This document shows, in pieces, positions 35,101 to 49,100 of a stretch of 64,000 nt of DNA. The position numbers and the translations under genes were made by a program. Within the stretch, counting starts at the first letter, position 1, and each line of letters starts with the position of its first letter. This DNA is from Anagrus nilaparvatae (Eukaryota; Arthropoda; Insecta; Hymenoptera; Mymaridae): contig JAKSXM010000123.1 in NCBI GenBank assembly GCA_022575985.1, positions 186,001-250,000 of the forward strand, read 5' to 3'. The notes below the pieces were generated by a model. That model saw nothing but the letters and a program-made list of their open reading frames with translations. It ran no database searches and was not told where the DNA came from.

Positions 35101-38100
35101 AAATTTATTTAAGAAAATAATACGTAAGAGGGAAATTAAAATTTTGAAATTAAATAAACAACTTGACAATTTACAAGATGAGATGAGTCGTCAGGTCAAT
35201 AACAATGAACTGACAATAAACCTTGATGAGTTACCGGTAAATCAGGTAATTATTAATAAATTGGTACTTTTTCAGTTAAAAAAAATTCATAATAATTTGT
35301 TTGTTTGAACATTTAGATCAGCCATCAACAGTGCATTTTCATTACATCATTACAACATTCATACTAATATCATTTAATCATTTTAACTTTATCATTACAT
35401 CATCATCGCTTTAAATTCATTTCCTCGTTCATTGCTTATTACATATTGAAATAATATTATAAAAACAAAATTATTTTATTTCATTTATTTCAGAGATTTG
35501 TTATCAAACAAATGATTAAAAATTGCCATGCAAAAAATAAAGGTCAAAGATATTCTTACGATTGGTTACTCTTGTGTATGCTGCTTTATATTAGAGGGCC
35601 AACAAGCTACAAATGGCTTCGCGATGAAGAGATTTTGCCTTTACCATGTAAATCTATGCTTCTAAAATATCTTGAAAAATCAAATGTAGGTATTGGATTT
35701 GATACAAGTTTTTTTGAACTGCTTGGTAAAAAGTACGTAAATTTAAATCAACAATTCAAAAATGCAAACCATGGCACTTTGTCATGCGATGAAGCGAAAG
35801 TAAAGAAGTCTCTGGACGTAAATTTAGAAAAAATGACTTTCGATGGCTTAGCACAGTATGACATCAGCGATGAATATCTTAACCATCCTAATGAAATAAT
35901 TGTAAATAACAAAGAATTTTTAAAGGCTGCAAACGAAAATAAGTCTGTCAAATCAAATCAGGCAGATCATATTCTGGTTTTTATGTTCTCGTCCTTAACC
36001 TGCTCCTTCCATCAACCCATAGGAATCTTCGCAGCTGCAGGAGCTACCTCGCACCACATCCTTGCTTGTTTAGTTATATCAGCTATTCTAGCTGTTGAAA
36101 AAGCTGGAGGTCGAATCCACGCTTTTGTGTCTGATGGAGCAAAACCAAACAGGGGAACATGGAAAATTTTTGGGTTGAAAGCTGTAGTTGGCAAGGAAAT
36201 TATTTGCAGTTTTGAAAACCCAGCATATTCAAAAGAAAATGATAAACGTACTGGTTCAGAATTGAAAAATATACCCCAAATTTTTGTACTTTCAGATGTT
36301 CCGCATTTATTTAAATGCATAAGGAATAGGTTACTTAATAGTAAGGAATTGCAGGTTTGATTTTTTATTTAAAACAATTAAAAATATTATTGAAATTAAA
36401 TAAAATTAATGTATTAGAATAAATTTTCATTTTTTATGTTAATAATTTTTTGAAGATCGGCAAGGATATAGTCAAATGGAAATATTATCAACATTTATAT
36501 GCTGCTGACACTAAAAGAGAAGACGGAAAACGCGTGTGTCCAAAATTATCACATAATCATGTTAACCCTGAAAATTATGTCCGAATGCGTGTTTACGTTA
36601 TGGCACAAGTGAATGCTTACTATTAATGTTAATATTAAATTTGAAAATTTTTATAGTAAATATAAAAAAAAAATTTTTTTTAGTTATTCAGCATGAACGT
36701 GGCTACAGGCATGGAGTTTTATAAGAACTCTGCGGCTGAGTGTTCAAAAAATTTCATAGGCTGTGAAGCCACTATAGAGTTTACAAAAAAAATGAACGAG
36801 CTATTTGATCTTTTGAACAACCACGAAAAAGGAAAAGCAATTACATCCACGGATTGTCATGCTTATAAAGTAATTTTTTTATTTATTTTTAATTTTTTAA
36901 AACCCTAACAAAATAAATAATTTACCATATGATATCTAGAGACTTGAATATTACTTAACATGGTTGGATAATTGGGAAAAAGAAACTAAAGAAGCCATTA
37001 AAGAATTGGAAAAACATAGAGATCAACGTTTAAAAGTAGAAAAAAAAAAACATATTGTAACAAAACAAAAACATACGAAATTAATTAAGGATATAAGACA
37101 GTCGTATGATAAAAAAATAAGGAAAGAACTGAAAGACAATCAATATTTAGAAACCCGCACTGAAGCTGCAATTCGAGCTGCAATTCAAAAGTCAACCATT
37201 GAAGTTAATAAACTTAAAAATGAGAAAGAAAAAAGGCTAAAAGCGGCAAGACGAAAACGAACAGCAGAAAAGGAGGTAGAGAAGAAAAATGAAGGCATCA
37301 TAAAAAAATTTTACAAAAACAGAATCGACGATCGTGCAAAACTGTTTTTGAGTGACTCCACAGCTGTTGGATTACGCATGACCATAAAGAGCACGTTGGA
37401 ATTAAGTAAAGCCTTGATATCGGAAGAAATAGTCAGTTTTGTTCTTACTAGAAAAATTAACCAGGATTGCCTGGAGGTAAGCTATTTTTTAAAAAGGTTA
37501 AATTTATAAATAGTTACAAAATTCATTCCGTTATTTCAGCGCTTTTTTGGTAACATACGCCGGGCTGGGGGGCAAAACGATCATCCGGATCTTTGCACAG
37601 CGCTACAGTTGTACCATCTGCTATCTGTATACAAACTTCTGAGGCCTCCAAAGTTTGGAAACTGTAGGGCACCTCCTGCAGCTATAGAATCAAATCAAGG
37701 ACCAGGCATTTCCTTTGAGGAATTTCTAAATGCATATAAAGAAAAAAAGAAGGAAGAAAAAACCCATAAAGCTACTCATATTAAAAAATTGAAAGAACAA
37801 ATAAAAGACTGTGTCAAAACTGAAGAATGGAAATCAGAAGAGATCCTTTATAGTTATGAATTGATGTACCCAGAAGATGTAGATCAAATAATATATTCAA
37901 ACTGCGGTTTCATTTGCAGAAAAATGTTAGGGAAAAAATTTGTAAAATCTTGCACAAAATGTCAAGAATCGTTTGCATCTGTAGACGAAAATGAAATTTT
38001 TAATATATCTTTTTTGATACAGCTTCGCAATAAGGGTAAGTTAATATACCCCGATTTTAATTTTTTTAGACTAATAAAAGGCATTGATAAATTGTTTGAA

Positions 38101-38325
38101 AAGTACATATCAAAAGAAAATAACGCGTACGAGAATGTTGTTAAGGATATTGTAGCTGGGGAGATAGAATTATTTTTCCCCTGTGAAAATCATAAAGTTC
38201 AAGTCCTTGCTGAAATAATATATTATTACATTCTTCTTAATATGTGGTTTTTCCGCAAGTACGAACGAAAAATTAAAAACAGCGAGACAAATAAATATAG
38301 AAAATTTTCAAAATTATCTGATTGA
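32110..38325 (+). CDS. THAP-domain P element transposase, ten exons, about 1327 aa
   Basis: The exons are 32110-32331, 33799-33984, 34049-34195, 34259-34558, 34640-35245, 35494-36354, 36456-36608, 36684-36869, 36940-37476 and 37540-38325. All introns are phase 0 with GT-AG ends. Residues 1-90 form a THAP zinc finger (C5, C10, C48, H51, closing RLKKDAVP), the DNA-binding domain that recognises the transposon ends. A basic PKKRKRLKK is a likely nuclear signal. The middle part (exons 5-9) matches the P-type RNase H-like core with its inserted GTP-binding region: SCDEAKVKK, then VSDGAKPNRGTW, SDVPHLFKCIRN, and finally NQDCLERFFG. Likely catalytic acids are D586, D701 and E1066 (inference from motif position). 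Residues ~897-1012 are a Lys/Glu-rich insert. The C-terminus has paired Cys (CTKCQ). It is longer than the usual 750-900 aa, mainly from linkers and the insert. Intron 4 (81 bp) is stop-free, so it could be retained. Confidence 0.9.
32366..33730. mobile_element. TA-flanked element filling intron 1 of the transposase gene
   Basis: The ends are GGGTGATTAAACCAATTAAT and the complement of GGGTGATTGAACCAGTTAGT, each bounded by TA, as in Tc1/mariner-type insertions. Without it intron 1 would be about 100 bp, like the other introns of the gene. Near the right end GGTCACTAATTGGTGA occurs twice. There is no ORF, so it is non-autonomous. Confidence 0.6.
32585..32850. repeat. Imperfect palindrome inside the intron 1 element
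   Basis: CATCTGATTGTCATCGAGTA at the left pairs with TACTCGATGAATTACAAG at the right. Nearer the centre, CATCTGAATTTCATCGAATAC pairs with GTATTCGATGAAATTTAGATC. The arms are about 125 bp around a short centre. It is transcribed with the transposase pre-mRNA and could fold. Confidence 0.6.
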
Positions 38326-38408
38326 TACCAAATATATATGTATACCTTTTATTGACAAATGTTTAGCTAAAAAATTACCTAAGGTATTTAAAACATTTGT
38401 CTGTACCA

Positions 38409-38414
38409 AATAAA
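38409..38414 (+). terminator. Poly(A) signal of the P element transposase gene
   Basis: AATAAA about 84 bp after the stop codon. Another AATAAA-type word occurs near 38485. Confidence 0.5.
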
Positions 38415-38776
38415 AAAATTGTATTTATATATATAAATTGTATGCATTGTATGTATATATATATATTATACTTATATATAAGTAAATAAAAATAGAATGT
38501 CTAAATGTAAATGTGTATACAAAAATATATGTACGCTGTAAAAATAAAAAAATTTATGCATAAACATAATAAACAAATCTTTTTACTAAATAATTTATTT
38601 GCATGCACTAAAAAAAATATAATATTGCAATTCAGATAAAACAGCGCCGCTCTCTTATATATAATTCTGTACTTTAAAACGCCTGTGTAGGAAAAGTGGG
38701 GAACGCCTGGCTATCTTAAGCGGCATCTATAAATTTTAAGCGTAAGATGTTCAAATTGTGTACCCTAAAAATAAGT

Positions 38777-38806
38777 AAGATACTCCACCTTGTTAAGTTC
38801 ATCCTG
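38777..38806 (-). repeat. Right terminal inverted repeat of the P element
   Basis: It is the exact complement of the left terminal repeat over 30 bases. Confidence 0.92.
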
Positions 38807-38814
38807 GCTTCTGC
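38807..38814. repeat. Right 8-bp target-site duplication of the P element
   Basis: GCTTCTGC, identical to 31769-31776. Confidence 0.9.
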
Positions 38815-39330
38815 AATCTGCATAGTAACTGTAAACAACATGATAAATATATGAATGGTAAGTTAGAAATTAAACTCATCGGATAATTGATAAAAACCTC
38901 CAAAAAAATGTTTTGAACAGTTAATTATACAAAAATGTACATTAAAAATGCTAATTTTTATACAAAGTAATCATTAAATTTATACTTTTTTGAATAACTT
39001 TCTTAAAATCCTGTTAAAAATGAATATACTTTTTATATTTTTATAGAAACTATTCTTACCCTTACAAGATAAATAATATTAAATATAGTAGTTTCCGTAA
39101 ATTGATTATTATGTATTTAACAAAAAAAGATGCTATTTTTACTTTATTAATACTTTTTATTTAAAAACAAATAATACCTTCACTTTACAAATTTCTTACA
39201 ACAGTGCAAATTTCAAAAAATAAAAGGGCTAATTTTTTATTGTACAGCTATCTCTCTTTTTATAATATACTATCTCTTTCTTGATCTTTATTCTGCAAAA
39301 CACATATCTCCCCAATTTCTAGGGTGCATT
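38815..39330. other. Intergenic AT-rich sequence before BTBD7
   Basis: No gene is seen. Before the P element arrived this sequence joined directly to the upstream side of the COX8-like gene, so it may hold part of a shared, divergent regulatory region. Confidence 0.4.
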
Positions 39331-39339
39331 CGAATGTAA

Positions 39340-39457
39340 ACATGGCCGCTAGTATATTGTGCGACAATTACTATCGTAATATTAGTGAACTCGGAGTTTA
39401 TTCACCGAGGACTTAATAATATAAAAATAGTCAAAATAATGTATTTCAAATACCCAG
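39340..39457 (+). other. Probable 5' UTR exon and start region of BTBD7
   Basis: A stretch with CpG (ACATGGCCGCTAGTATATTG, then CACCGAGGAC) ends at a good donor, CCCAG then GTAATT. The next acceptor is TTTTAACAG at 39992-40000, just before the coding exon. The exact transcription start is not visible. Confidence 0.45.
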
Positions 39458-40160
39458 GTAATTAATAAGAACATAAGTTCTTTTAATAAAATGTGTAAAA
39501 ATAATTAATTTGAGGAAAATGTGTCAAAGGTTTTTTTAATCTTTAGTCATGACCGAGAAAAAAACCTTATAAGCGCAAATTAAAAGATTTTTTGGAGCAA
39601 CTGTTTTTTTATGTAGGTCGAGCGATTTTAATAGTTAAAAAGCCCTTTAAACTATTAAAATATGTGAATGTTAATAATTATCAAAAGCTTCAAAATCATA
39701 AAAAGTTATTTATAGTATAATTTAATATAAAATGAGTGCTAAAAACAGCTGGCCTGCTATCTTCTTAGTTGACAAACAAAATAATTATTTTTTTAATTTT
39801 TACTATTATTAATTGATATAAATTAACTAAAAATGTTGCAGAATCTGTTTGCCAAAATTTTATTTTTCTCTGCTTCTACTACTACTTTTTTTAAATATAT
39901 GTTAAAACAGTTTATTAGCTGGGGAATATTAAAATTAATCATGTTAGTGTAATGTGTAAGAATTTCAATACTGTTATTCTACAAATTTAAATTTTAACAG
40001 GCCAATGTCTGGGTAAGAGATGAATGTGTTTCGTGCTTTAATTCCATGTGTACTGCCATATAGTGGTGGAGAAAATCAAGGGACAACAAGAGAAAATAAT
40101 AGAGCCAGTTGCTGGTTTACAGGAAGAGGACAGGGTAATGATTTACGTATGACACAAAGA

Positions 40161-43100
40161 ATGGGAGCTTCTGCCTCTTCGAGCCTTGCATCAGTTGGAG
40201 GAGACTCGTTACAGGCAGCCAGGCTCTCATCCTCTGGAAGTCCTGATCCATTAGGAATTATAATAAGGTATTTGTATAAATTTGTATATTTATTTTATTT
40301 TATTTTAATTTAATATTTTGCAAATAAAATATTTTAAAAGGGAGAGAAAAAAGAGAGTTACTGGTTTTGCAACATTAAGAAAAAAATTTATAAGGAGGCG
40401 TCGCTCCTCAAAAGCTTGTGATCATGGACGAATAATACGTGAACTAGTTTCCACATGGAGTCCTTTAGAAGCAGGGGCATTGCTAGAAGAATATGAAGCT
40501 CTTGCAGCATTAAAAGATCTCCATGTTCAAGCAGAACTAGCAAGACCTCCAGCAGCGACTTTCAAACAGGATCTTTCAACACTATATGATTATAAATACT
40601 GTACAGATGTAGATCTTGTTTATAGAGGAGCTTGCTTTCCTGTACATCGAGCTATTTTGTCGGCAAGATGTCCTTATTTCAGGGATTTACTTGCTGGTTG
40701 TCCTGGTAATTAATTTACTTAATTGCACTTTATTTATTTTATTGCAAAACTAAAAAATTACAAAAGAATATAATTTTAATACTTTAAATTTTAGGATATG
40801 GGGCTCGAATTTGTTTGGAGCTACGAAGTCACAATTTAGAAGTTCCAATGTTTTCAGCTTTGTTACGCTATCTGTATACTGGTGATGTATGTCCTCATGA
40901 CACATCAATGGATGCAAATTTATTAAGGCGATTAGGAGATGAATTTGGCAATCCAAATCCATTAGAACATGATCTCAAATATTTATTGGAAACCGGTAAT
41001 TATGCAGATGCTGCATTAGTATTCACATCTGATAATGACTACCAAAGGCCTGACAGTGGAAGTTCAGAATATGGATTTCGACCAAAGTTAGAACTGCCAT
41101 GTCACAAATCAATATTATCAGCAAGATCACCTTTCTTCAGAAATTTAATTCAAAGGAGAACGAGGTCTGGAGAAGATCATACAGAAAGAGCATTACACAT
41201 ATTAACTAGAATAGTTCTAGATGAATCAGTTATACCCAAACGATATGCACATGTATTATTACATGCTGTTTATTTAGATACTGTTGACTTATCTCTTATT
41301 CTAAGAGGTAACGGTTGCGGTAATAATTCGGGTAGTTTAGGAGAGGTAATATGATTTGATTATGCTATTAAAAGAATTCTGATAATAAGTATATATATTT
41401 ATTTAGGTACAAGCTTTAACTCACACTGGTCGAGTAAGACCTAGTGCATTAGAAGAAGCTATGGAATTATATCAAATAGGTCGTTTTATTGATTTAGATA
41501 TTTTATCACAAGGCTGTGAAGATCTAATTTTAGAATGGCTTACATTAGATTCTCTTCCTACAGTGCTAAGGTAAAATTAAATCAAACATTCCTTTTTAAT
41601 TTGAATTCAAAAATTTTAATTATACATTTTTTTTAGGTGGAGTAGTCAACCTCATGGATCAGCATGGGTTCACAGACAAGCGTTACACTTTCTTAGAGAA
41701 GAATTTCAACCAGTTGCTTCTTCACCTATTTTGCATCTATTAGATCATTCACACTTATCAAATGTTTTAAAAAGTCATTTTTTACAAGCTAGTGAACTTG
41801 AGGTACTTCAGGCTGTATTAAAATGGGGAGAAAATGAATTAATACGTCGCATGGAAGATAGGGAACCAAATTTACTTAGTCACACAGTTCATTCAGTAGC
41901 AAGAAAAGGTGTAAAGAAACGGGACCTTAGTGATATTGAACTTCGTGAAATTCTTAGTGAACTTTTACCTCTTGTGAGAATGGATCATGTTCTTCCACCA
42001 AATAACGAAATACTCGCTCAGGTTAATTTTAATTTTATTTATTTTTTTAATGAAAAATAAAATTTTCATAATGATATAAAAATTTTTTTTTAGGCTATAA
42101 GGAGAGGGTTAGTATCAACTCCACCAAGTCATATGATAGGAGATGAAAGAGAAAATTTAAGGATAAATGCATGGATAAGAGGAGGGAAGAAAAATGGCTT
42201 ATTTGTTAGACCAAGACTTTTCATGCCATATTATGAAGAAATAAAGGTAAACATTTAAAGTCTAATATAAACATTTTTTTTACAGTCTGTGTACTAACGG
42301 TTATTTTCAATACTACTTTCAGGTTTTAGTTGAAGAACAAACTATTCAAGAAGCAGAATTAGTAAGGTTACGAAGAGCTCGTTATATTCCAGATATTCCA
42401 GACACACTATATATGGTGGATGAAAAGCCTCGTGTTATGGGTGCCGCTGGAGTTGATATTTTAGCAGCAGCAATCCCAGGTAACATTATTCTCTGAAAAT
42501 TAAAATTAAATTTTTATAATATATGTATTAATAAAAAATAATTTAAAATAAAAAATAAAATTTTTAGTACCTGATACTGCTACAATGTCAGCTATGTTAA
42601 AACGTGAACAAAAATTACGACAATCTCCAAGTTGTCAGCGAGCTATTAGTTTACCATTATCATCCCGGCATGAAATTAATCGACAGCTTAGATTAAGGGT
42701 CGTCAGAGAATTTAATTTACCAGATGCTGTCGCTGATCTGCTTGAAGTGAGTAATAGAATTATGATTATTCTTTACAATTCTTTCGTAATTTACTTTGAT
42801 TTAAATCATAAATACATTTTTTATAAAAGGCAAAGACAAATTGGGGTTTCTAAACTACTTTACAATTTTTTATGATACGTAATTGTTTAAATATTTTATA
42901 AAAATTATCGTGGCTTAATTTTAATTTATTATTATTAATGTTATTAATAATTTTAACATCATTTTAGCAAAAATCAGATTTGCTACTATTAAAAATAGGC
43001 CATCTTTATAAATAAATATAAAATAATCTTTTTTACTATTTTATGTTAATATTATTTACAAAAGCACTTATTTATTGAAATTCATTTATCGAACTTACTT

Positions 43101-46100
43101 AAATCTACATGCTTACTAAATGCTAATTAAATAAATATAATAAATATAATTTATACATATAAATATAATTTTTACTGCGTCTTATAAATTTTTCCAGGAA
43201 TAAAAAATTTTATTATGATTATAGTTTCATAAAAGTTTACATATTTAATGCTACTACATCAAGAATAAAAATCATAAATACATTGTTTTTTATCATTCTA
43301 ATCAAAAATTTTATTTCAAAATCTAGATTTTTTTTTTATAAATGAATTTAAAAAAGTTAATTAACACAAAAGTAAATCCTTAGTGCTTATGTAGAAAATC
43401 CAGAATTTTATTAAATTAGTATGTATGTTTAAAGTGCTATAACTTCTAAATGCATGTATTAATCAATATATGTAATTACAAAAACAAAGTCTTTTATTTG
43501 TCTTTAAAAAAAAAATTCTTGATGAAATTTTTCTTACAGCATACTTATATCAATAAACGCGGTGAAAGTTGAGCTTCTTTTAAAAAATGAAAAAAATATT
43601 ACAAGTTTTTTTTTATCCAAACAGAATGGTAACATCTACTTATATTAAAATAATGCTTATAAGAATGTATATTTTTGCATAAGTATAAAAGACGATTTAC
43701 TGAATTAGCCACTTTTGATTGACGAATGTTTGTAAGACGTGAAGTAATTTATCATCATAATTTTTACCATTTCCCATGTTTATAAAAACTTCTCGACTTT
43801 CAAAATTATTTACATCGGGTGCAGTTCCTGGTATCGCTTTTATGACTTTTACCATCATGATACATTGAGGAAATTTTAACGGTGCAGATTCTTTTAATAT
43901 TTTATCAAAACTTTCTCTTGAAAATTTTTTTACATCAACTTTTACAGATTTCAAAAAATCTATAAATGTTTCATAATATAAAGTTATTAAATCATTAAGA
44001 TGATTATCAATTACATCTTTTTTAGCGCTGGAAATTAAAAAAAATATTAAATCATTTACTCCGTAATCATAAGAACATAATTGAAAATCAATAATTTTCA
44101 TTGATTCAATTTTTCCGTTACTATTATGTTTAAAAAGCATATTATTAACCCAAAAATCATTGTGCGCAAATGTTTTCCACTTTTCTTCTAATTTTAAGTT
44201 GTGTCTCATAATAGCTTCATGTTCTAAGGTTTTGTAGACCATTTCCATGTAAGGCTGAGCTCCTTTCATATGCTTTAAATCTTCAGCTGCTTTGTTAATC
44301 ATTCCAGTCACAAAATTAATTAAAACTTCATTTACAGTTCTAGGAACCATTCCAGGATTAAAAATTTCTGGGAATTTATTTGGATTATTTTCTCTGTATC
44401 CAATCACAAGAGCATGGAGTTTAGCTAATTCTCTAACTCCAAATTCCATATGCTCTTTATCCATACCCATAATTCGGTCTTGGCTTGAATATCCAGAGTA
44501 ATTTAAATTTTCCATAACTATTGCTGCCTGACTATCAAATTGATCTAGCCCATTTATTTTATTTAAGTTTATTCGACCGCCATAAAAATGAGGTACTAGT
44601 TTTGTTAAATTATCATTATCAATTCCATTTTCTAACTGAAATTTAAGAAAAGTTGGTGCAATTTTGGAATAAAAATATATTTCTTTCCTAAATGTTGAAG
44701 GACAGCTGAATAAGTCAAACAAATATTCAGATTTTGGAGGCATCTTACACACAAGATGAAGTGTTTCTGGCTTATTGTCTTTTAATACATTGGCATCAAT
44801 ACTTATTATTAGGCTCCCAAAATTTTCTCCTGGGTCTGTCAAGTTTTTCCATGTAGAATTCTTAACTTTTAACGAAGGTCCTAAAGTTTGTTGTAACAAA
44901 ATTTCTAAATCTTGCAGTGGCAAGTCTTCGTCAAATGCTGGCATTGCTGCTGAAAAACTGTATACAAGAATAATACGATAAAGTGAATTTTCTCAAAATA
45001 ACATTTATTAATTCGAATATTAAAAAAAAATATTTTTTACTATTTTGGAGTCTAAAATGAGTATAATCTGAGAAAATTAACTATAAAATATAGCTAATGA
45101 AAAAAAAAAACCCAGGGATCGAATTTGGCTACCAATAGTAAGACTTCAGTAGTAACAATTAAGTTATTGAAGTATTGTTTTGTTTAAATGTCACTTTTAC
45201 TTTTAGAAATCTTTTTTTTTTATATCAATTTTCAAATTTTCTCTTCAAGTCATTTTTTCCAGGTAAAAGAATTTTATTTCTAATTTTATGCACAATTTTT
45301 TATTATTATTTCAACATAATTGACCTTCCAAGAACCAAGTAAAAAATAAACTAGATTTGTTTTAAAGATTGGGAAATGAAGTAATATTTTATTACTTGCA
45401 AGCAGTTAAATTCTAATAATTTTAATTGATTTTTATGAAATATTCATTTTTTTTTAAATTTTATATAATAAATAATTAAATAAACGTTACATGGTAAAGG
45501 AGACTAGGGCAAAATAACAACATTATTTTAATTTTAATAAATTTGGTACACATTTTTGTATCGTGGACTGTTATTTTCTATAAAAGTTCATACTATGAGA
45601 CAAATTAATCCAGTTACATGGATTTCCATGTAGATAAAAGAATAAAATTTCATAAGATAAAAATAATAATTAAAAATATGAGAACAACCTTCTTTTCTAT
45701 ATAATCTGCCAGAAAAAACACAATAATCTGTTATAGTAAGGATTAGAAATATTTTACATTTTTTATATTAAATTTAAAATCAATAAGCTATAAATGTGTC
45801 TTATGTTATCTTATGTCTTAATGAAAGGTGAGGTCGACTTGTTTATAATTATTCAATTCAGAATTATAGAGTTTATAAAATAATTTATTTTAATTTGTTT
45901 ATTTTTAATTAAATCATTTTAATTTATTATTCAAATCTATATGTTTATGGAATCAAGATCTATTGGTTATATGTGCTAGGCGAAATTCAGTCGCAAAAAT
46001 ACAAGTATTGCCTGAAATTCAAGAAAACAATTATTTATTAAAGGTCAAGAAAAAGCAAATTTTAAAAAAATAAGTAAATTGAAACCCTTGGCTCCGTCTC

Positions 46101-49100
46101 GGATTTTATTTCACGTATATAATATATCTGCAAAAATTTATTTTCACCCCTTTTGTAAGAAAAAATACTATTTTTATAAACCCCTATTGTTTACTCATTT
46201 TTTTTAGCCTTTTGTTTGGTTGATTTGATTTTTCTATTTTTAACCCTTTATCACACTACTAAAAGTAGATCCTGTAATTGTACTAAAAACATGGTTTTTT
46301 GCCAAAATTGTATATAAATTTTCAAAAAAAATTTACTAATTGTAACGAAAAAATCAAACATTCTTGATTTTTTTTTCTGAAATCACAACTTTTAAATTCT
46401 CAAAAAAAAAAGAAGTCGCAAATTTTTGTTTATTTCGTAAATTTTTTATCGAGTATAATAAACTATTTTTTTTGTAAAATTCAGAGATGTGCTTTTAACA
46501 GCGCGTTTACAGGGCTTATCTTAGAGGGTACAAGCGATAATAAAACTTTTTTGATTAATAATTTTGAGCTAAAAAATAAACTGAGAAAATGATCCTTTTG
46601 AGAAAAAAAATGATTTTTGATTCTTTACAAAAGAAATTATTTTACAGGAAAATTATTTCTTTTTACGCCAAAAATCATTTTTTCTTTAATGTCAAAAGGA
46701 TTCCTTTCGCAGGAAATAGAAAATGGGAATTTCGGGGCTGATTTTAAGTTCCTTTTCCCTCAATAAGATCTTAAATTATTTTGGCTAGTATTCTACTTGA
46801 GTATATTAGCTGTTTTTTTATAGTCCAATCTTAGTAAAAAAATAAAATAAAAGAAACAGAATTTCTGAGACCCCTTTCCTTTCGGATGAAAATTTTGAAA
46901 AATTCGGACATATTTTTTGGATACTTATAAATTTTATTATTGATCACTTTTTTGGATAAATTTTTGATTTTTTTTTAAATGCTATACAAAAAAATTAAAA
47001 TTTAAATATTTCTGAAATTTCATTGGTTTTTAGTTATAACGATAGCCAATTTTAGTTAAAAAAAAATTTATTTTCTAAGGAGTTTTAGAAATATCTAAAA
47101 TTTTTTGAAAAAAATCCAAAAATTTCCCAAAGAATTTTTTAATAATAAAATAATTAATTTTAATAATAATAATAATAATTAAATAATTTAATTTAAATAA
47201 TTTAAAAAATTTAATAATAATTAAATTTTAATAATAATAATTTTTTCGAAAATTAAGTCAGAATTTTCAAAGATTTTCGCCCTGAACAAAAAACCTGTCC
47301 CCAAAAATTTTCTTTTTTCATATTAATTTCTTTACTAAAGAATTTAAATTAAAAAAATAAACTATCAATTATTTATATTTCGATTTACTTTCTTATTAGA
47401 ATTTAAAATGAAAATTTAAATCAGGATACTCGTTTTATAAAAAAAACACTTTTACAAACATTATAGATTAAAATTAATAAATCAAGCGAAAAATAACGTG
47501 TAGGAGCGAGTGGTACATAACTTTTGATACCGAGATTGAAAAGGATATAAACATTAATAAGTTTAATAATAAATAAATTTAATATTATTTTTTAACGGGT
47601 GAAAGATTTCTAAAAGTTTTATGGTGGGAATTGGCATTTTTTTAATGCGTTTTCTTTTAAATATTTAAAGTGATTGTTAAAATTATTTAATACAATGTTT
47701 TTTATTGTAAAATTTAATGTGCAGAGAAATTTTTTAAAATTTATTTTTCTTGGAATTATTTTATTGTTCGTAATTACAAGTTTAAGCTAAAACATTGTAA
47801 TTTAAATTCATTTTTTCTCAAAAAGGTTTTAAAAAAAGAAAAAAACTTATGAAATGCAAAACTCACAATTATAAAATAAAATTATCGTTAAACTTACCAA
47901 ATAAGGAGAAAAATAAAATTAATAAATAATATCAGGTATGCTAGTGAAGGTTTGTCTAAAAAGAAAATGATTAATTCAATAAAAAAAAATAACCGTTCAA
48001 TAACCGTATAGACTAACGATGAAAACTCGACTGTCAAGTAAACTAGACAGACTTTTTTGACCCTCCTCAACAATTTTCCCCACTCATTTTTCACATAATA
48101 AATCTTTTAACTTTGATGCTTTATTAAATGAAAATTAATATTTAACATTTTTTCCATGTGAAAATTTTACAGTTTTAATTAAAATGAAAAGTAAGAAAAA
48201 TTAAAAATTATTTTTATTTATAATTAATGAAATTTAATTACATAAATAATACATTTGAAATTTTAATTATAATTAATGGTTATACATTGATTTCTTTTTT
48301 TATGAATACCGAAACCATTTTAGCGAGGTTTACAAACAAAAAATTAGTTTATTTAAAATATTTATTGCAAATTTACTAAAACATTGATAGAATTCATAAT
48401 TAGCTTAATTGCTTAGATTTTTGATTACAATGTGAAATTGGACAGCATTTATAAAAAAAAATAAGATTCTTAAAATATTTTAGTAGTCATCAAATTAGGC
48501 TTTTGTGGGATTGAAAATTGGCTCTATAAGAACCCAAATATTTTGGGAATCACATTTTTATACAAATAATTTAAATTTCAGCCTAAGGTTTCTAAAATAA
48601 TAACATTTTTCGTTGTTTTTTAAAGTGACAAAAATGTTTAAAAAATTACTTTCTAATAATTTAAAATTACATTATTTGGTAAGAGAGGCAAAGGCAGTTT
48701 TATTAAACTTACGTTGATAAATTCAGATTTTTAATTTCGCCATTTTTCAGCCTCTTAAAAGTCATAAATTTTGCTTTACAATTTTAACTATTTATAAAAA
48801 TATGTATAAAAAAATATTTATTTAATAAGCCAATTTTGTTTAACAAATGTTTGTAATACGTGAATTAATTTTTCATCATAATTTTTACCTTTTTCAATAC
48901 TTAAAAACTCTTCTTCGCTTTTTACACTGTTTACATCAGGCGCTGTTCCCGGTGTAGCTTTTATAACTTGTACCATCATGATACACTGTGAAAATTTTAA
49001 TGGCGCTGATTCTTTTAAAATTTTATCAAAATTTTCTCTTGAAAATTTTTTTACATCAATTTTTACAGATTTCAAAAAATCTATAAATGTTTCATAATAT

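Larger units (their letters stand above)
31777..38806 (+). mobile_element. Complete P-type DNA transposon (7030 bp)
   Basis: Perfect 30-bp terminal inverted repeats at 31777-31806 and 38777-38806 begin CAGGATGAACTTAACAAGGT. In start and in the AAGGTGG core this resembles the 31-bp terminus of the Drosophila P element. The 8-bp duplication GCTTCTGC flanks both ends. A 9-bp subterminal inverted repeat, ACAATTTGA (31837-31845, complement at 38751-38759), may be a transposase contact site. Inside is one ten-exon transposase gene with no stop or frameshift. Identical terminal repeats and an intact target duplication point to a recent insertion that may still be active. It sits between the divergently oriented COX8-like gene and BTBD7. 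Confidence 0.93.

Noticed and set aside
47894..48094. 66-codon minus-strand frame with hydrophobic C-terminus
   Set aside because: The DNA block conserved with 55.6 kb is read in a frame that is not preserved there, which argues for a regulatory or untranslated role.
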